Source of the DNA: CALDTK01 sp965215115
Lineage (GTDB): Bacteria > Bacteroidota > Bacteroidia > Chitinophagales > Saprospiraceae
Direction of reading: 5' to 3'
Length of the DNA stretch: 64,000 bases
Assembly: GCA_965215115.1 (NCBI GenBank)
Contig: OZ244050.1
Span: forward strand, 2,418,001 to 2,482,000
Shown one piece after another: positions 62,155 through 64,000 of this stretch. A model generated the notes under the pieces. That model had not been told where the DNA came from. It saw only the letters and a list, made by a program, of their open reading frames with translations, and did no database searches. The translations under genes were made by a program, and so were the position numbers. Each line of letters starts with the position of its first letter. Position 1 is the stretch's first letter.

Positions 62155-62670
62155 GAAGCCCAGCACCAACACCATCACCACCGCGACTGGCGCCGCTACC
62201 ACACTCAGCGCCGACAGGCTAAAGGCCCCCACCGCCTCCCCGGTCGACACCACTGGGTTGCCCAGCCCACCCGTCGTCGCCGTACTCGCCGCCCGCAGCA
62301 GCGTAGATCCGCCCTGCACCAGTCCCGCGGAGGTCCCGCCCGCGATGAGTCCGAGGATCCACCGAAAGGCATCGTTGTCGATGTCGATCATCGAGGTGGC
62401 CATGAGTCCGCCCGCGAGTACCGCACCCGGGCCGGCAATCGCGTCGAGCGCATTGTCGATCCACGGGATGTAGTACGCCCCAATCTCGACCACGGTTGCC
62501 ACCCCGAAGATGGCCACCGCCGGCCAGGTGCCGAGCCACTCGAAGCCCTCCCCCGGCGATACCCAGCCCTGCTGCGCCGCCAGACTCGCCACGAGCGCCG
62601 GGACGAAGACCCGCAGTCCCATCGCCGCACTCAGTCCGACGCCCAGGAGGATAGACAGCGTGATTTCCAT
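62101..62670 (-). CDS. DUF4126 membrane protein
   Basis: A 189-residue protein with four to five helices and the DUF4126 pattern: GVGLSAAMGLRVFVPALVAS at the N-terminus, AIFGVATVVEIGAYYIPWID and AGTSAG-like LIAGGTSAGLVQGGSTLLRA. Function unknown. Its last residues (RRVRQWRRGRRGVG) are encoded opposite the 3' end of xrtN. Confidence 0.8.
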   Translation of the reverse strand: MEITLSILLGVGLSAAMGLRVFVPALVASLAAQQGWVSPGEGFEWLGTWPAVAIFGVATVVEIGAYYIPWIDNALDAIAGPGAVLAGGLMATSMIDIDNDAFRWILGLIAGGTSAGLVQGGSTLLRAASTATTGGLGNPVVSTGEAVGAFSLSALSVVAAPVAVVMVLVLGFLAWRRVRQWRRGRRGVG

Positions 62671-62713
62671 AGCGGCAGTTTCGGTGGCGGGGGATTAGGC
62701 TCGAGCCTGTAGT

Positions 62714-63559
62714 CTAGTTGATCTGTAGCCAGTACGAGCCACCGTGCCGCTCGACCCCCGCCAGGTTGGGATGCTCCCACACGGGGGCCAGGCGGGCGCG
62801 CAGTGCCGGGTCTTCGGACACGAAGTAGTTCGGCAGCAGCGTGCGGTACTTCTCCGGATTCGCGAGCAGGTACATCGCCAGGCCGTACTGCTCGGAGTAG
62901 AACCGGTCGCACATGAACTGCGGGTAGTCGTACGGCAGGTAGATGTCGTGGACGTGGACGATGACCCCGGGCCTGAGGCGCGGCAGGATCTCCATGTAGA
63001 AGACCATCGAATCGGAGTTCGGCAGGATGCGGTGCGAGTTGTCGACGAAGAGGATGTCGTTGGGCTCGAGCAGCGCGGCGAGGTCGTAGTCGCTGTCCTC
63101 GAAGCGGCCGCGCACCACTACGTCGGCCAGTTGATCGATCTCCGCGCGGGGCATCGGGTCGATGGACGTGATCTCGGTGCGGAGGTGGTGGTTTTGCTTC
63201 GCGAGGTAGGCTACCTTGGTCGAGTTGCCGGACCCGATCTCGACGTAGCGCGCGGGCTTGAAGTGCGCCAGCATCGTGTACAGCGCTACGATGTCGAGTC
63301 CCGGGAGGAAGCCGTTGTTCCAGGTCGGGCGCGAGCCGTCGCGCTCGGCGCCGGACGGGCGGATGGCCTGTAGTTGCTCCCGGAAGGTGAGCGCGGTGTC
63401 GATGAGGTCCTCGTACCGGCGGCGCCCGGCGTCGATGAGGTCGTAGAGCTGCGGGTGGGGCGGCTTCCCGTGGCCGTAGCGCGGCCGCATGTCCACCTTG
63501 TACTCCAAGTGCAGCGTCTGGAACCTCGGACTCAGGAAGCGGAGGAAGTCTTTGATCAT
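62714..63559 (-). CDS. Class I SAM-dependent methyltransferase
   Basis: A 281-residue cytoplasmic protein with VEIGSGNSTKVAYLAKQNHH (SAM-binding motif I), ITSIDPMPRAEIDQLADVVV (motif II acid), NDILFVDNSHRILPNSDSMV and VHVHDIYLPYDYP, as in Methyltransf_24-type enzymes. Substrate unknown. A TACCTTCC box and a hairpin copy (63569) lie just upstream. Confidence 0.8.
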   Translation of the reverse strand: MIKDFLRFLSPRFQTLHLEYKVDMRPRYGHGKPPHPQLYDLIDAGRRRYEDLIDTALTFREQLQAIRPSGAERDGSRPTWNNGFLPGLDIVALYTMLAHFKPARYVEIGSGNSTKVAYLAKQNHHLRTEITSIDPMPRAEIDQLADVVVRGRFEDSDYDLAALLEPNDILFVDNSHRILPNSDSMVFYMEILPRLRPGVIVHVHDIYLPYDYPQFMCDRFYSEQYGLAMYLLANPEKYRTLLPNYFVSEDPALRARLAPVWEHPNLAGVERHGGSYWLQIN

Positions 63560-63760
63560 GCGGGTGCCGTTTTGGCGAAAGCCGAGTGCGCGCGGGGCTC
63601 GCTACGGGCGGGAAGGTACGTGTCGCGGGTAGCGGGGGGCGGCGTGGGGGGCGATTGCCACGTCAGCTTCGCGTCTCGCAGTGACGCCGCGCCGCGGCAG
63701 GCCCTTCGACACTTCCCCCGTCACCCCCTCAACACTTCCCCTCCCTACCTTCCGCCCCGC

Positions 63761-64000
63761 ATGACCGACAAACAGCAAATCGTCGACAACTGGCTCCCGC
63801 GCTACACCGGGATGAAGGTCGAGGACTTCAGCCAGTACATCCTGCTGACCAACTTCTCCGGCTACCTCGCGAAGTTCGCCATGTGGGGCCAGACCCAGAT
63901 CGTGGGCGCGTCGCGGTCGATGCCCTGCGCGACGGCCGACGGGATCACGATGGTCAACTTCGGGATGGGCTCCCCGAACACGGCCACGGTCTGCGATTTG
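63761..64000 (+). CDS. AMP nucleosidase, N-terminal part (runs off the window)
   Basis: The 80 visible residues open MTDKQQIVDNWLPRYTGMKV and contain FSQYILLTNFSGYLAKFAMW and MVNFGMGSPNTATVCDL, characteristic of the short Bacteroidota AMP nucleosidase, which splits AMP to adenine and ribose 5-phosphate. A TACCTTCC box lies 7 bases before the ATG. The gene continues past the right edge. Confidence 0.85.
   Translation, partial: MTDKQQIVDNWLPRYTGMKVEDFSQYILLTNFSGYLAKFAMWGQTQIVGASRSMPCATADGITMVNFGMGSPNTATVCDL

Overview
The window is strongly G+C-rich (about two thirds by eye) and reads as chromosome of a member of the Bacteroidota. The evidence is gene content: an exosortase N (XrtN) gene next to its VIT-domain partner, C-terminal tails resembling type IX secretion sorting domains, HupE and DUF6702 genes beside yidD, DUF3667 and DUF4126 proteins, a Bacteroidota-type AMP nucleosidase, and promoters of the TAnnTTTG type placed almost on the start codon. 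A Saprospiria/Lewinella-like lineage is a guess only. No rRNA, tRNA or CRISPR array was recognised.

Left part (1-25 kb): the end of a Ppx/GppA phosphatase, a frame-broken ABC exporter, a lower-GC secreted protein/lipoprotein pair, then an approximately 18 kb tandem triplication (3965-22419). Each unit holds a small membrane protein and a GT2 glycosyltransferase on +, then RelE-type toxin-antitoxin (TA) pairs and an NAD-dependent DNA ligase on -. Only the last ligA is full length; two lack about 116 N-terminal residues. Unit B also carries a low-GC, frame-broken matrixin-like protease. A lipase-like esterase, yidD, DUF6702 and HupE genes follow.

Middle (25-45 kb): a secreted metalloprotease behind an (AC)10 tract that could switch its start; homogentisate dioxygenase; adenosylhomocysteinase; CvpA; a radical-SAM DNA-repair pair separated by a PIN toxin/antitoxin; a three-gene toxin-antitoxin-chaperone-like operon; HdeD; and a GT / UDP-galactopyranose mutase / glycosidase operon.

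Right part (45-64 kb): DUF3667, a heme-motif FG-GAP protein, rluF, two secreted hydrolases, an LVIVD lipoprotein, an ECF sigma/anti-sigma pair, a DEAD-box helicase, an IS110-family element lying in the loop of a palindromic repeat, the XrtN operon behind two matching operators, DUF4126, a methyltransferase and the start of AMP nucleosidase.

Overlying all of this is a dispersed 15-nt element, GTTTT followed by a 3-bp stem and a GNNA tetraloop. I located 59 copies on both strands, in genes and between them. The stem is complementary in 50 copies although its sequence differs (GGC, GCC, GCG, CGC, GAC, CCC, TGC, GCT, GTG). This covariation indicates a selected or actively generated DNA hairpin, and I know of no described equivalent. 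Several genes carry single-base frame breaks, so indel errors in the assembly must be kept in mind.
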